Below are positions 38,308 through 50,214 of a stretch of 64,000 bases of DNA, piece after piece. Below the pieces are notes generated by a model. It was given only the letters and a program-made list of their open reading frames with translations, had not been told where the DNA came from and ran no database searches. This stretch comes from Piezodorus guildinii (lineage: Eukaryota; Arthropoda; Insecta; Hemiptera; Pentatomidae): the NCBI GenBank assembly GCA_023052935.1, contig CM041292.1, forward strand, positions 135,112,951 through 135,176,950, in the 5' to 3' direction. Numbering within the stretch: the first letter of the stretch is position 1; the number at the start of each line of letters is the position of its first letter. The translations under genes and the position numbers were made by a program.

Positions 38308-38510
38308 TCGGGGGCGCAGTGGCTGAGTGGGTTAGCGTTGCCTAGCTACCACAAAAATGACTAGTCACTTGACCAAAAACTTGAAATCAAAAATAAAAAA
38401 TATACCCCTCTCTCACCCCTTGACCCGAGAAACCCCCGTATAGTCTTCAAAGACGAGGTAGTGGTAAAAAAAAATAAATAAAAATAATAATAATAAAATA
38501 GAAAATGAAG
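38308..38510 (+). repeat. tRNA-like SINE fragment, family D or a relative of family C
   Basis: GGGGGCGCAGTGGCTGAGTG, with canonical box A TGGCTGAGTGG (38320-38330). No box B is found at the expected distance, so the head seems internally deleted. A body block CTCACCCCTTGACCCGAGAA leads to an A-rich tail with AATAATAATAATAA. TA-rich DNA precedes it, as for SINE C. Confidence 0.5.
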
Positions 38511-38527
38511 GAAGATTGTTTTTTTCC

Positions 38528-38640
38528 GGAATCAATTTTTATTGAGTAAATTACAATTTTTCCTAATTAGGACATTTTTAATAGTGAAAAAGTACACCAT
38601 TCACACAATATATACAAAACAGATGGAAGAGTCAAGGAGA
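38528..38640 (-). mobile_element. Jockey-A-like 3' UTR fragment
   Basis: The minus strand TGTATATATTGTGTGAATGG, AAAAATTGTAATTTACTCAA, TAAAAATTG follows the last ~110 bases of Jockey-A (TGTATATATTGTATGAATG, AACTGTAATATTTCTCAA). Diverged and non-coding. Confidence 0.55.
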
Positions 38641-39872
38641 AAAAAACCTTTACATTAAATCTATAAATAGTTGTACAAGCTGATGTTGAAAAAAATAAAA
38701 AAAAAAATAAAAGGCTTTAGGATTTTTATCTGACAAGGGAAAAAACAATAGATTATTGATATGTAATATATTGCTGGAACTTTGATTCGAGAGTATCGAA
38801 AAAGCGCCAAACTAAAAAAATGATAGTAAAGCATGACTTTTTTTAAATTTAAAACAATTTGTATTCTAAACAGTAAGTCCTAGGAATAAATTTAACAAAA
38901 AATATTTCCACTGAATTTCTGACTTGAAACTGTCTTCAAAATTTCGATCCAAGCAACATTAGCTATGTCAAACTAAAGGTGAAAAAAAAAAGTTATAAAT
39001 GGAAATTACAAACCTCCCAACCAAAAGATATCCATGTCAAAATAACTTGTATTGTAATATTTACTATTATAAATACCTGATTTATTTATCTTTACATCAA
39101 ATCAAATATTACGATTAATAATTAATATTTCAGAACTATGGGGGATAATGTCATTTTTGTTTAGTATCCTCTAATATCCTTACTTTATAAAAGTGGGATG
39201 TATTACTTAATTGTATAGAACACATGCTGCAATTTCCATATATTTTTGAAAATTTAGTTATTTTTATTAATAGTAATAATCAATGAAAATATATGAAAAA
39301 AATGAAACATTTTAAAAACGTGAATTTAAAATATAAGGTACTAAACATTCTACACTGTAGGTCACTCGACCATTAAACGATAAATCCTTATAATCAATTA
39401 AGGTAAAAAATACAAAAATAAATTATACAAAATTTCACATACAAAATTGTAATATAAAATGGTACTATATTGGAAATTGACGTTACATAAACTTTTAAAC
39501 GTTACGAGAGATTAGTGCCTGCAACATCTAAACGTTTAACAATCGTTAGACTAAAGGTATATATTAGTAGCAATTGTTTCAGTCAGAAATTATTGTAAAA
39601 ATAAATGTTATGAATTCTCGAAACTTCTTATATTAAGGGTTTTACTCCAATTTCGATTTGCATATAATAAAAATATATTTTTAATTCTTATTTTCTCTTA
39701 TTTTTTTAATTATTAAGAAAAATTAGTGGATTTTAGATAATAAAAATAATTAATTTTTGATCTTCTAAATATAATAAGACACAGTAAAGTTTGACATTAT
39801 AATGGCATAATGTTGACCTATTCTAGGTTTATTTTATTATTAGATGTAAGAATAAAAAAAACTTTAGTTATT
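38641..39872. other. AT-rich DNA without a recognised gene
   Basis: Nothing recognised. Confidence 0.4.
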
Positions 39873-40110
39873 GGGTCACCTGTGGCATTACAGCCTTCAA
39901 TGCCTAAGATCACCGGCTCAAACCTACAGGTAGCCCTAGGATTTTTTAATAAGAGTAAAAAATCCTTGGTTATGCCGTTCTTGGATGGGTCCCGAGCCTA
40001 TGGGATCGTTAGGAATCCCTATCCTTATAAAACCTGGATAGGCAAAATTTAGGACTCCCTCTCTAGCATCGTTCGATTAGCCACAGTAGCATAAATGAAC
40101 AGATGAACAA
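39873..40110 (+). mobile_element. tRNA-derived SINE, family A, copy 3
   Basis: GGGTCACCTGTGGCATTACA shows that box A is partly deleted. A diverged box B GGCTCAAACCT (39915-39925) remains. The body contains TTAATAAGAGTAAAAAATCC, GGATAGGCAAAATTTAGGAC and GCATCGTTCGATTAGCCAC. A diverged flanking duplication (AACTTTAGTTATT/AACTTTTGTAATT) may be present. Confidence 0.8.
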
Positions 40111-40352
40111 CTTTTGTAATTTCTCAGTGCTTTTTAAATTCAAAGCTTTTCCAATTGAAAGTGAAGAATACTTTTCGACAATGAATTCATGCTGATTTCT
40201 CTTCTTGTTTGTAGTAATCAAGTAGATTACTGTCTGGGGTCTTAGTGTACGAAAATTCTAAAAAAAATGCGTTATACAGTCACTGATTATCATATGGCAC
40301 CATTTACATGAGTATAAACAACATTTGTAAAAATATTATAATTAAAAATCTG

Positions 40353-41236
40353 GTGCGGGCAACACACACGACTTTCACTTACCTCCGTTTTTAGAATCAA
40401 TCAAAGAATTTTCAAATACAGTTAGAGATAAAAATGAGTGAAACCATTACAGAATTAATTAAATGGAATTTCTATAGAAACATGTGTTTCATTAAAAAAA
40501 TCGATTATATTATTATCTAAAATAATCACATTAGTTTTATCGACTTTTCATCATCTCTACTAACTTTTAAAAGCTTGTGTATGAGATAATATTTTTTCTA
40601 AAATCTCATGCTTTCCAACGGTATATCTTACATGTATATTACTGTTCTTATATTCAAAAACAAAAAATTGCATACAAAATATATTTTTTCAGTTTTCTCC
40701 TTTAGTTAGGTATCGAATTCATTCAATTTATATATAGACCTGTTTTACATTAGTGGTAACAAGATAATATAGCTATTTTTATAGAATCGACAAAATTAAA
40801 GGTACTTCAGAGAAAGAAAATCTAAAATATCGGCATTTAAGCCCTGTCAGACCATTTTAATCCAAATGAAACCTAAATGATATCAAAGCCCATTAAATTT
40901 TACACCGATATAGCGAGTTTAATCAAAATCATCGGAACCGTTTTCGAGAAAATCGAAAAAAAGGTGCAAAATGCTTGGTATAAAGTGCCTCTTCTGGTAA
41001 GCCGATTTAGATGAAAAAGATTTTGTAACATCTCGGGCATATATTTGACTTAAATAGGAAATTTCAGTTTTACAGGATTTACCGTTTCCGCCCGGGAGTT
41101 ACACACACACACACACACAGACCTTTTTGCGGGACTTGGTTATTTGGACTCAGGGACCCTAAAATGTGTATTTCCGTTGAAAATTGGAATTCGAAAATTT
41201 TCTTACTATATATAGTAAGTGAAATTAAGTGAAAGT
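40353..41236 (-). repeat. Repeat X, near-complete copy
   Basis: On the minus strand it runs from TACTTTCACTTAATTTCACT through GAAAATTTTCGAATTCCAA, GGTCTGTGTGTGTG (an internal GT tract), GAGATGTTACAAAATC, ACTCGCTATATCGGTG and CTGACAGGGCTTAAATGCCG. The end is CGGAGGTAAGTGAAAGTCGT then CAGATTTTT. Both ends carry ACTTTCACTTA or its inverse. Confidence 0.8.
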
Positions 41237-43424
41237 AAAAATTAAACCATTCGAGAATAATTCTTGTTTAGGTAAGGAAATATTTACGGAATTGCTGAGA
41301 AAGATAAAAATTATAAAATATAGTAACCATAAATTTTATCCCAATTGTTATAACCTTTCTTATCCGTTATTCATTTTTGCCAAATTTAACCGAACAAAAT
41401 GGGCGAGGTCTACTTAAAAATAAAAAGGCATAAACCAGGCAAAAGGAGTCTTATATTATGAGGGAATAAACTCAGATTAAATTAGGTATAAAGAAGAACA
41501 CGGAATTCATTTTCCAAAATCGCAGAGGAATAAATTTATCACGCCTTTTTCCATCTGCAGGGCCCCATGCGTAGCCGAGCACCATTAACCCCTCATGCTT
41601 TTAAATATGAGACGATAGGAGGGCGGTGGTGAGTGTCTATAATGACACCATATCAAAGGTCCTCACTAAAAGGCTTTTTGCCTCGAGGCGGACGCGGATT
41701 TTTGCGATCTTCGAGGCGATTAAGGGGGAAGATGGCTGAGCTACCCGCTGTTTTACTTAGGATTTCAAGAGGATGTTTTACTTATTTGTTAGAACATGAT
41801 AATGTTTTAAAAGAAACATTATTCATAACGATAGAATATTACATGTGAATAAGAAACAAAAAGAATATGAGATTTAGCGATAATGATATTTAAATTAATG
41901 AAAAACAAACTCAAATAAATTAAATGGTGATAATATACATAAATATATATTGTTAGTTTTCAACTCTTGATAATTTAAGTTTTCTACGGGTCCCGATGTT
42001 CACTAAGTTCAATAACAAAAAGACCCACTAAACCATACCAAACTGCCCTTACCAAACACTTCAGAAAAACGGGACTCAAATTCAAATCCATTCACTCTAT
42101 ATAATACATGATGAAAAAAAAAACCCAGCTTCAAACGAAACATGAAAGAAATCATTACGCTTGAGATGTCCAAAATCTTCGTGTAATGCAAATTTAATAA
42201 ACTCATATTAACAATACACATCAATAATAATACTGTCTAAATTTCGTTCCTGATAACCCGGACTACGTTATAATGGAAAATCCATCCCTACCTCTCACTG
42301 TACCATGCCTAGCTTCTCTGTTCAGAGTTGGCAATATTCACTCAGTTGTGTGTAAGACACTGTGTTCTTTAACCTTCTAGTAAACTTGCAATAGATTCTT
42401 TTAAATATAATTGTAATTTTAGGGGGAAAAATATAAAATCGAATTAAGATATCTATTTAACTGCTATGTGTCCATTTATTGTGAATTCACCTCATTATTA
42501 AATGTATTCAAAAAAACTTTTACTTCCTCTCTAACTATAATTTTTTCATCGTTAGGGCATGAATATGAGAACAATAAATTCTCGAAAAGTAGAATCGAAA
42601 CAAAATGGTTTATTTATTGGCTAATCATCGAGACCAGTTGAAAACTCGAGATCCTCTCTTCCTAACATATTTTACTTCACAAGTAACACATATTCATGAT
42701 TTTTTTAAGAAAGAATTAAAAACAACCACTTCGGGAACTCGTCCCAAGTTGCATTCTTTATAAATCACCGAAAATATACATAAAATTAAATAGATCTAAC
42801 GGCCCTTCTTACTTATTGTCTTTTAATTTTATGTATAATAAAGTTAAGGTATGTATTTTTAAAGAAAGAAAAGAAACAAAAGATAAATTAGTCTAAATAT
42901 AATCTCCCATAAAATAAGCATCATTTCAGTAGTTTTGATTGGCACAAACACAAAAAATTGGGTTTTCGAAGCTGACCTAAAGATAAAGGTATATAGTAAA
43001 GTGTAGTGGAAGATGTAAACAAAGTGGATGTATAGGTATTTCTTTACTAAAATAATTTAAAATAATCGGTAAGTTCTTTTCCATTTATTATTTAGAAAGC
43101 GTACATAAATTGGTCAAATTTGTCATCATACCGGGACCCCGTCTATCAACTCGGAATATTAAATTTAAAAAAATTATAGTCTTTATATTAAATATTAATG
43201 TCAACAATTTTACATTGACATGACTCAGCCAAATATGCCTTCTAGAGAATTCGTCTGAGAAAGTTATCCGTCGTTATGAGTGATTTCACAGTATTTTGAA
43301 ATAAATAGGTTAAGTACATAAATTAGCATGATAAAACAGCGTGCATTCGACAAAATTATGTTCCTAATATGTTTCATCAACGCTTAAAAGTTTATTTTGC
43401 CTAAAAAAAAAAAAAATTCCGGAA
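41237..43424. other. AT-rich DNA with one GC-richer patch
   Basis: About 41540-41770 is GC-richer (GCAGGGCCCCATGCG, GCCTCGAGGCGGACGCGG) and holds a 71-codon plus frame (41633-41848) with no recognised domain. The rest shows nothing. Confidence 0.35.
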
Positions 43425-43985
43425 GAAATAAAGGCCCGTTTAAAGGTGGGAAATGCGTGTTATTATTCAGTTGCTAAATTACTTAGCTCGCGGCTTCTGT
43501 CTAAAAACTTAAAGGTTCGAATTTGTAAAACTATTATTCTTCCGACGGTTCTTCACGGATGTGATACGTGGTCGTCTACTTTAAAGGATGAACAACGGCT
43601 TAAGGTTTTCGAAAATAATTTACTGCGTAAAATATTTGGTCCGAAGAGAGATGAGGCCACAGGGGGTTTAGAAGGTTGGAGAACGCGGAATTGCTGAGCT
43701 TGTACCCTGTGAATATAATTGAGTTGATAGCATCGCGGAGACTCAAATTGGCGCGTAAAGTTGTTGGGCTCTGTGAGGAACGGATTCCGAGAAAGTTGGT
43801 ATTTGCTAAACCGACTGGTAGACGTCCGAAAGGTAGGCCGAAGCGTCGCTGGAAGGATTGCGTTAAGGCTGATCTCGGGGGCTTGGGCTTGACCGGCGAA
43901 CATTGGACGAGTTTGTGCAGGCGATGTTTGGTGGTATCGGCATCGAACCTTCGGGTTCGGTAAGCCTATTATTATTATTATTTAA
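43425..43985 (+). pseudogene. RTE-like LINE, C-terminal fragment with frameshift
   Basis: The frame at 43446-43697 reads GNACYYSVAKLLSSRLL, KNLKVRICKTIILPTVLHG, LLRKIFGPKRDEATGG. After a frame change near 43680 the second frame continues ENAELLSLYPVNIIELIASR, LKLARKVVGLCEERIPRKL and a basic GRRPKGRPKRRWKD block. This is the conserved tail of an endonuclease-RT LINE common in arthropods. The sequence then ends in a TTATTATTATT tail. Everything upstream (endonuclease, RT palm) is missing. Confidence 0.85.
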
Positions 43986-44594
43986 AACAAAATAAAGACT
44001 TACCTATTTACTAAAATAACATAATTGGTAGTCAGTAAAAGGTACACCGGATTTTATAAAACCCATTACTGTAACTATGCAGATCATCTGGTATTTTCAT
44101 CATGAAGATCGTCCAACACCATTTCAATCTATGAGATCCTAACAAAATCATTGAAACATTTTTTAATGAATTGTATACTACTGGTGTTTTGTTATGTCGC
44201 TTCTCTAAAAAGCAAAATAACATCGAGAATATCAGTTGTTGTTTATAGAGTTATATCATGGAGTTAGATATTGAAGGTATTAGTAAATAATGGCTAATGA
44301 ATGCTTTCATAAACAAGAAAGATTCGCTATCTTAAGGGTTAATCCATAAAGTAATGAAGTCTCTCAGAGATTAGGAAATACGGTCTCTATTGCATTGCGT
44401 GTAATGCGGAAAGCTTAACCAGAGAAGAAAGGGCCCAATAGATATAATGAAATGCTAATATTATTCTTAAAGTATTATTATTTAGGAGATGGGTAAACAA
44501 TACTCTTATTCACTCATTAGTTACAGTATTTCTCTTCAATTCATAAATTTTCATTTATTTATTATTTTTATTTGTATCTTTTCTTTTATAATAT
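43986..44594. other. AT-rich DNA without a recognised gene
   Basis: Nothing recognised. Confidence 0.4.
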
Positions 44595-45170
44595 TACTCT
44601 AGCAATTAAAAATGCACAGGTCCTGATGGCCTTGAGGTTTTACGCCTTACAGCCAAAACGAACATACTCTTCTTCACTATGAACCATTTGGATCTTTAGT
44701 GAAACCCCTCTGATTCTCTGGAATTCTCAATGAAATTTTATCCTTTATAGGAAACATATTAATTCCTTTGGGTTGGATTTAGTAGTAATATATTCAGGAT
44801 TTGTTATTGCCTTTTTTAGATAAATTGGTCTTTAGAAGGCCAAGGCTTCCCAAATTCGCAAACCATGTGTTCTGCTTTTTCTTTATTTGCAAGGTGTTAG
44901 AATTTTCCAAAAATTATAATGTGACGTACATTAGGACTGTGATTATTTATTTATAATTAAGAGTTAGGATTGCTACATACCTTATTTCACCTTCCAGTAT
45001 GTTTCCCATAAGCCCATTTCTTTTTTTCTGTTTTTCGTAAAGTATTGAAGTAGTAAAGCTCTGGTCTATAAATATTAAAAAAAGTTTCCAAAAACTCCGT
45101 TGGTTGTCGATTAGCTTTTCAATTCCTTCGGAGTAAACATTAGTGAAAATTTTAATTTAAGCGAGTTGCT
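44595..45170 (+). pseudogene. Possible decayed LINE reverse transcriptase
   Basis: A fragment reading TGPDGLEVLRLTA (44620-44660) resembles the APGPDGIP motif of LINE reverse transcriptases. Near 45115 SFQFLRSKH recalls the QFGFR block. The order and ~470-base spacing fit an RT, but no continuous frame survives. Low certainty. Confidence 0.35.
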
Positions 45171-45469
45171 TAAAGTCCTATTTCTTTCCATAACAATTTT
45201 TGTCATAAAAATAAAATTCTTGCTTAGTTAAAAATTATTGTTCTTCTTCTAGCTCGGTGTGGGTTTTGAGATTTATCTACTGAACCTCTGGTTTGTATGA
45301 TTCTATAGAGTCGACACCATCATCACTTTCAATAAAACTGACAAACAATCCTCTGATCATTTTCTAGCCTTTTGGTCTAGGATTATTTCTTGTTATTTAA
45401 CCACATGTTTTTTAAAGTAAGGAGGTTGTTAGAGATCACTGTTAAGGAAAACTGAACTAATGACTGTAA

Positions 45470-45815
45470 TAAATGAAAATGAAATAAAAAGTAATTTTAT
45501 TCTGGGACGAGTAGTCCCCTAAGAATAACAAGAAAAGTACAATATGAATAATAATTGTCTGGTCGTTTAAGACTTCAGTTTAACAATAAAAGACAGGTTC
45601 TGTGACAATGAATAGTTATCATCTATAGCTTTTAAATATTACATATGTTGGGAAGATTGACGCGTTAGGAGATGGATAAATAGTTGGTGTTTAAAAGTGG
45701 ATAATGATAAGGATTTACGAATGGATACAGGCAAGGAATTCCAAAATAGGGTAGCACGAATAATAAAGGATTTTTTGAAGGAAGCAGATCTGTGAGAAGG
45801 TATATACAGGTTTAT
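45470..45815 (-). mobile_element. 5'-truncated CR1/L2-like LINE, 3' end only
   Basis: On the minus strand it matches the last ~340 bases of the element at 46726-51240: GGAATTCCTTGCC, CATCTCC, TTATTCTTAGGGGACTACTC. It ends with the same TTTCATTT-type tail. The terminal stem-loop (45497-45528) keeps GGGAC/GTCCC and TTATTCT/AGAATAA although the loop differs. Confidence 0.8.
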
Positions 45816-46722
45816 AGAATAATTTATAAACAGGTTTATAAAAATATGTAAAGGATTTTCTGTTATTTTTAAAAATCTCTTATCTTAGATTTTGCAATTG
45901 TTGCAAAAGAAAGTTAAAAAATGAAGTGTAATTTCCCAACCTCAAGGTTTCGCCGAGTTTTAACCGCACGTTTGGTGTCAAAGTGGAAAGGTAAAAGCAG
46001 TTACTGAAACTAAAGATGTAAACCTGCTTTTACTTTTCGGATTTTTTTATTGGATTATCTGTGATCATTTTGAATTTTTTTTTTTTTTTTTATAGAACTT
46101 TAACTCCATTTTTTCCATTACAAATGATGGGATTGTAACAATAATATTCATATTTGGAGCAGAATTAATTGCATGGTCGATGCCTGACTCTTTTCCCAAA
46201 GGTAAGGCCGAAGTATAGATTTTAGAAAGAAGTCAATAGGAAACAATGGATGAACATTGTTCTAATTAGGTCGTGGCTCAACGAAATTACTGTCACAATA
46301 GTAAGGAAAAAGCATTCGGGACCAGCCCGGGAACGGAACAGACACAACTTAACGAACTTTATTGGCTTCTTTCAAATTCAGAAGACACCCCTGCTTTTAA
46401 AATGCTCTCGAACGTCCCGAAGGTAGAAGGTTGTCAGAACCCAGAGCGCCTTAGATTCTATTATCTGGGCAAGTTGCCCACTGATGGGAAGCTAGACTGA
46501 TCAGTAGTCTAGTGGGTCGAGTGAGTCCTCTAGTTCCTCCCTACTTCATCTCCAGTACCAAAGGGTTGATACATTGGATTCAATATAACATGGAATCGAT
46601 TTTTTGTTTCCATCAAGAGCATAATAGTATCATAATGTATTTACCACTCGTTCACAAATATCTAGCCCAAAAAGATTGTCAACAGTATTATGTTACAATA
46701 AAGTTATTATATAAAATGAAAT
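45816..46722. other. Mixed DNA without a recognised gene
   Basis: AT-rich to about 46250, then a GC-richer stretch to about 46560 (GGGACCAGCCCGGGAACGG). A 75-codon plus frame (46273-46500) lies there with no recognised domain. Confidence 0.35.
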
Positions 46723-46738
46723 GAAATGAAAAGAAATT

Positions 46739-46770
46739 TTATTCTGGGACATCTAGTCCCCTAAGAATAA
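46739..46770 (-). other. 3' terminal stem-loop of the CR1/L2-like LINE
   Basis: The minus strand reads TTATTCT, TAG, GGGAC, TAGAT, GTCCC, AGAATAA: two nested stems of 7 and 5 bp with a 3-base bulge. The same structure with loop TACTC lies at 45497-45528. LINE reverse transcriptases commonly recognise such 3' hairpins. Confidence 0.6.
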
Positions 46771-47053
46771 TATAAATGTACAATAAAATATTTAAATTCT
46801 GGCTATATAAATTTTAACAACAAGGTATCAAATTACATAGCATATGGTATATACATACATGCACACACACAGACATACACACATATATACACACACAACA
46901 TTCATTTATATACCTACATATTTATACATACATTCACAAACACAAACACATATATATATACATATACAAGGTCATATTACTTAAAAGAAATACAGATATT
47001 AAAACAAAATATAGTGAAAATTAAGATAAAATAAAGAGGCCAAACGATTAAGT

Positions 47054-49861
47054 TTATAAAGGCACGGAAGATTGATGTTCGAGGAGATGGATAAATAGGT
47101 GATGTTTGAAGGAGGCTAAGGATTGGCATGTACGAATCGACATGGGTAAGGAATTCCAAAATGAAGATGCACGCATGACAAAGGATCTCTTAAAGGAAGC
47201 AGTTCTGTGGGATGGAATGAGCAAGTTCGAGGGCTGGGATCTTGTGTTGATAGAGTGGACAGAGGATAGGGGGGTGAACATATTGTAGATATAAATGGGT
47301 TTTTTGGTTCTAAAGGATTGGTAAAGGTAAGTTCCTAAGAAGTATTGCCGTCGGAATTTTGGGTAAAGCCACTTCAACTCTGCATACCAGGTGGAGACAT
47401 GAGAGCGCCTGGGAATTCCGAAGATGAATCTAATGAAACAGTTCATCAGTCTCTTCAGCCTCATCTCAAGCGTCCCAGACAGTCCTCCAAACACTAGGCA
47501 GCCATAATCGAAGTGGGGGAAGATAAGAGAGGATACTAGGAGTTGGCGGGTTTTGAGGGGTATAAGTTTGCGTAATCGGAGGAACTGTTTAAGGATGGCT
47601 ATGGATTTTCTAGAAATTTGGGAAATGTGATTATTCCAGGAAAGGTTTTGGTCGAGGAATACACCTAGGTTTCTAACGGACGTGTGGAAGATAATGGGTC
47701 TATGGTTGAGGTAGAGTAAAGGGTGACAGGTGAGGGAGTTGAGGAGATGTTTGGAACCAATGAGGATGGCTTTGGTTTTATCGATATTAAGCTTTAAACC
47801 ATTATTGATGGCCCATAAATTGATGCTGTCGATGTCTTCTTGTAATTTTTGGACCATCTCAGGCATTTCGGTGGGATGGAAGGAAAGGTAGATTTGGAGA
47901 TCATCGGCATATAGGTGGTATTTAGAGTGATGTATGGAATTGGGTAGGTCATTAACATAGATCGAGAAAAGGATAGGTGAAAGTGATGATCCCTGAGGAA
48001 CTCCATGTGTTAACTGGATCGGTGAGGAAGGAGGTTTATTTGGGATTATCACAGTTTGAGTTCGGGCAGATAGAAAGGAGAGGAACCAGTTTAAGACACT
48101 ATCAGATACTGAGAGGTTTCGGAGTTTGGAAAGAAGGATTTCATGATTTACCATATCAAAGGCTTTGGAGAAGTCAAAGAGAACTAGGATTGATATTTTC
48201 TTTTTGTCTATGGAGGATTGAAGGTCTTGGGTAATTTTTAGGAGAGCTGATTGTGTGGAATATTGGGATCTAAAGCCAGACTGGAAGGGAACAAGTAGAG
48301 ATTTTTGTTCAAGGAAGTTATAGAATTGGGAGTGGACTATTCTTTCAAGCGGTTTTGAGAGGTTGGATAGGATCGATATAGGTCTGAAGTCCGATGCTGA
48401 GGAAGGGTTAGGAACTTTATTCAAAGGACGAACTATAACCTTTTTCCAGGCTATTGGAAACACGGAGCGTTGGAGAGAGAAGTTATAGATATGTAGGAGA
48501 GCGGGAAAGATGGCTGGGAGGCACAGTTTTATAATTTTCACTGGGATTTGATCAGGGCCGTAATCATTGGTTTTGGATTTAAGGATAGAGTATAGGAGGT
48601 CGTCGGGTGAGATGTTCTGGAAATAGAAGTTTTCTGAATCAAAGGTGCGTTGAGGAAAGCAGATTTGGGTCGGGTAAGGCATAAGAAGAGGATCAGCAAA
48701 ATGCTTATTCAGTTCGTCGGGAGTTACGGGATGGATGGAATTGGATTTTGAATTTATCACGGATAATTTTTTAAGGATTTTCCATTTGGATTTGGAATCA
48801 GGAGCTTGTGAAAGGGAATCATGGAAAAACTTAGCTTTAGCACGGCGTATGGAGGATTGGGTGAGGTTTCTGAGGGATTTGAAGGTGGAGTAATCATTAC
48901 TAATTTTTGTGCGTTTAAACTTTCTTCTGGCAGCATCTCTTTGCCTCATCAAATCTCTTATCTCTTGATTAATCCACGGTGCTGGGAGGCGCTTGATGGT
49001 GGAAGTCTTGAGCGGAGCATGATTGTCAAGGAAAGTAAATAGATTTGAGGATAGGCATTCCACCATTTCATCAATGGATGTTAAGGAATAAATAGGTTCC
49101 AAGGATTGGGATAAAGGATCAAGGTATGGATTTATCTTTTCTGCTGTTAAGGAGTCTAGATCGCGCCAAGTGGCTTTCTTAGGGATTATTTGTGGAGTTG
49201 GAATATTATAGGAGATATTGATGAGATCGTGATGCGAAAGAAAAGGCAAAGGAAGCTGAGATGAGGATGCTAATTTATGAGAGGAATCAATGATAAAGAG
49301 ATCAAGCCATGTGCTGGAAAATTGCGTGTGATGAGTGGGTTGAAAAGGAACAATAAAAAGGTTTAGGGAATGAAAGAGGTTTGTCAGATATGATTTATCT
49401 GGTGAATCGGAGATAAGATTGGTATTGAGATCACCGGTTATTATAACATGGTTGTACATTGGTATATAGGTAAATAGGGAGGATTCGAAGGTGGAATCAT
49501 ATCGGATTTGAGGAGGACGATATATGACGATGAATAGGAGAGTAAAGGTATCTTGAAAAATTTCTAGGAATAGATATTCGATATGAGGAGTGTTAGGAGA
49601 GGGAGATTTTAGGAGGGTTTTGACTCTCAAACTATCATGAACGAAAGCACAGACCCCTCCTCCAGTTCTGCCCTCTCGATCATGACGAATGAGGGTATAA
49701 TTAGGAATGGATACAGAGGACGTAGGGATAAAAGGTTTTAACCAAGTTTCAGAAACAGCAATAATATGGTAGAAATTGTGAAGGAAATAGTCGAGAAATT
49801 CGTCATAGTGCGCCTGAAGGGATTGGGAGTTAACATGGCAGGATAATAGTATATTAGACAT
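47054..49861 (-). CDS. CR1/L2-like ORF2: endonuclease-reverse transcriptase
   Basis: 935 residues. The endonuclease (about 1-215) contains IIAVSETWLKP with the metal-binding Glu, GRTGGGVCAFVHDSL, IYRPP, ITGDLNTNL and LDLFIID. The final catalytic motif reads LSHHDL where the family has SDH, so the catalytic Asp appears replaced by His. The RT (about 440-720) has YGPDQIPVKII, SDFRPISILSNLSKPLERI, LFDFSKAFDMVNH, HGVPQGSSLSPILFSIYVND and catalytic LYADDLQIYL near residue 650. The C-terminus carries ASSFWNSLPMSIRTCQSLAS, typical of the CR1/L2 group. The frame is intact, but the endonuclease change may mean it cannot nick DNA normally. Confidence 0.92.
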   Translation of the reverse strand: MSNILLSCHVNSQSLQAHYDEFLDYFLHNFYHIIAVSETWLKPFIPTSSVSIPNYTLIRHDREGRTGGGVCAFVHDSLRVKTLLKSPSPNTPHIEYLFLEIFQDTFTLLFIVIYRPPQIRYDSTFESSLFTYIPMYNHVIITGDLNTNLISDSPDKSYLTNLFHSLNLFIVPFQPTHHTQFSSTWLDLFIIDSSHKLASSSQLPLPFLSHHDLINISYNIPTPQIIPKKATWRDLDSLTAEKINPYLDPLSQSLEPIYSLTSIDEMVECLSSNLFTFLDNHAPLKTSTIKRLPAPWINQEIRDLMRQRDAARRKFKRTKISNDYSTFKSLRNLTQSSIRRAKAKFFHDSLSQAPDSKSKWKILKKLSVINSKSNSIHPVTPDELNKHFADPLLMPYPTQICFPQRTFDSENFYFQNISPDDLLYSILKSKTNDYGPDQIPVKIIKLCLPAIFPALLHIYNFSLQRSVFPIAWKKVIVRPLNKVPNPSSASDFRPISILSNLSKPLERIVHSQFYNFLEQKSLLVPFQSGFRSQYSTQSALLKITQDLQSSIDKKKISILVLFDFSKAFDMVNHEILLSKLRNLSVSDSVLNWFLSFLSARTQTVIIPNKPPSSPIQLTHGVPQGSSLSPILFSIYVNDLPNSIHHSKYHLYADDLQIYLSFHPTEMPEMVQKLQEDIDSINLWAINNGLKLNIDKTKAILIGSKHLLNSLTCHPLLYLNHRPIIFHTSVRNLGVFLDQNLSWNNHISQISRKSIAILKQFLRLRKLIPLKTRQLLVSSLIFPHFDYGCLVFGGLSGTLEMRLKRLMNCFIRFIFGIPRRSHVSTWYAELKWLYPKFRRQYFLGTYLYQSFRTKKPIYIYNMFTPLSSVHSINTRSQPSNLLIPSHRTASFKRSFVMRASSFWNSLPMSIRTCQSLASFKHHLFIHLLEHQSSVPL

Positions 49862-50214
49862 TTATGGAAAGAAAAGGGTTTGTATTATTTAAGGTTTGGG
49901 AAGAAAAGGAACAATAGTAACAATAATAATATAAAATAGGTAATAATATGCTTATTTCTGGATATTCAGAAATTATGAATACAATAATAAAAATAAATTC
50001 AGAAAAAAAATAAAATATTCACTATCGGAGTAGCTATAAAATAAAATTGTCTTGAAAAATGAAAGAAAAAAAAGGCCTCTAAAAAAAAAGAATTTATCTT
50101 AATATGAAAAAGAAAAGAAAAGTTTTTTTTAATAAGAAAAAAGAAAAAAAACATTATTTTAAAAAATAAGAAGAAAAAAAAAATTACAGTATTAATGGGA
50201 ACGGTGAGTTTATT

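Noticed and set aside
39810..40052. 80-codon plus-strand frame
   Set aside because: It lies across SINE A copy 3, and the same frame is not kept in the other copies.
46857..46965. CA/TA-rich stretch as a CRISPR-like or satellite array
   Set aside because: Irregular microsatellite inside the CR1/L2-like 3' UTR, with no repeat-spacer periodicity.
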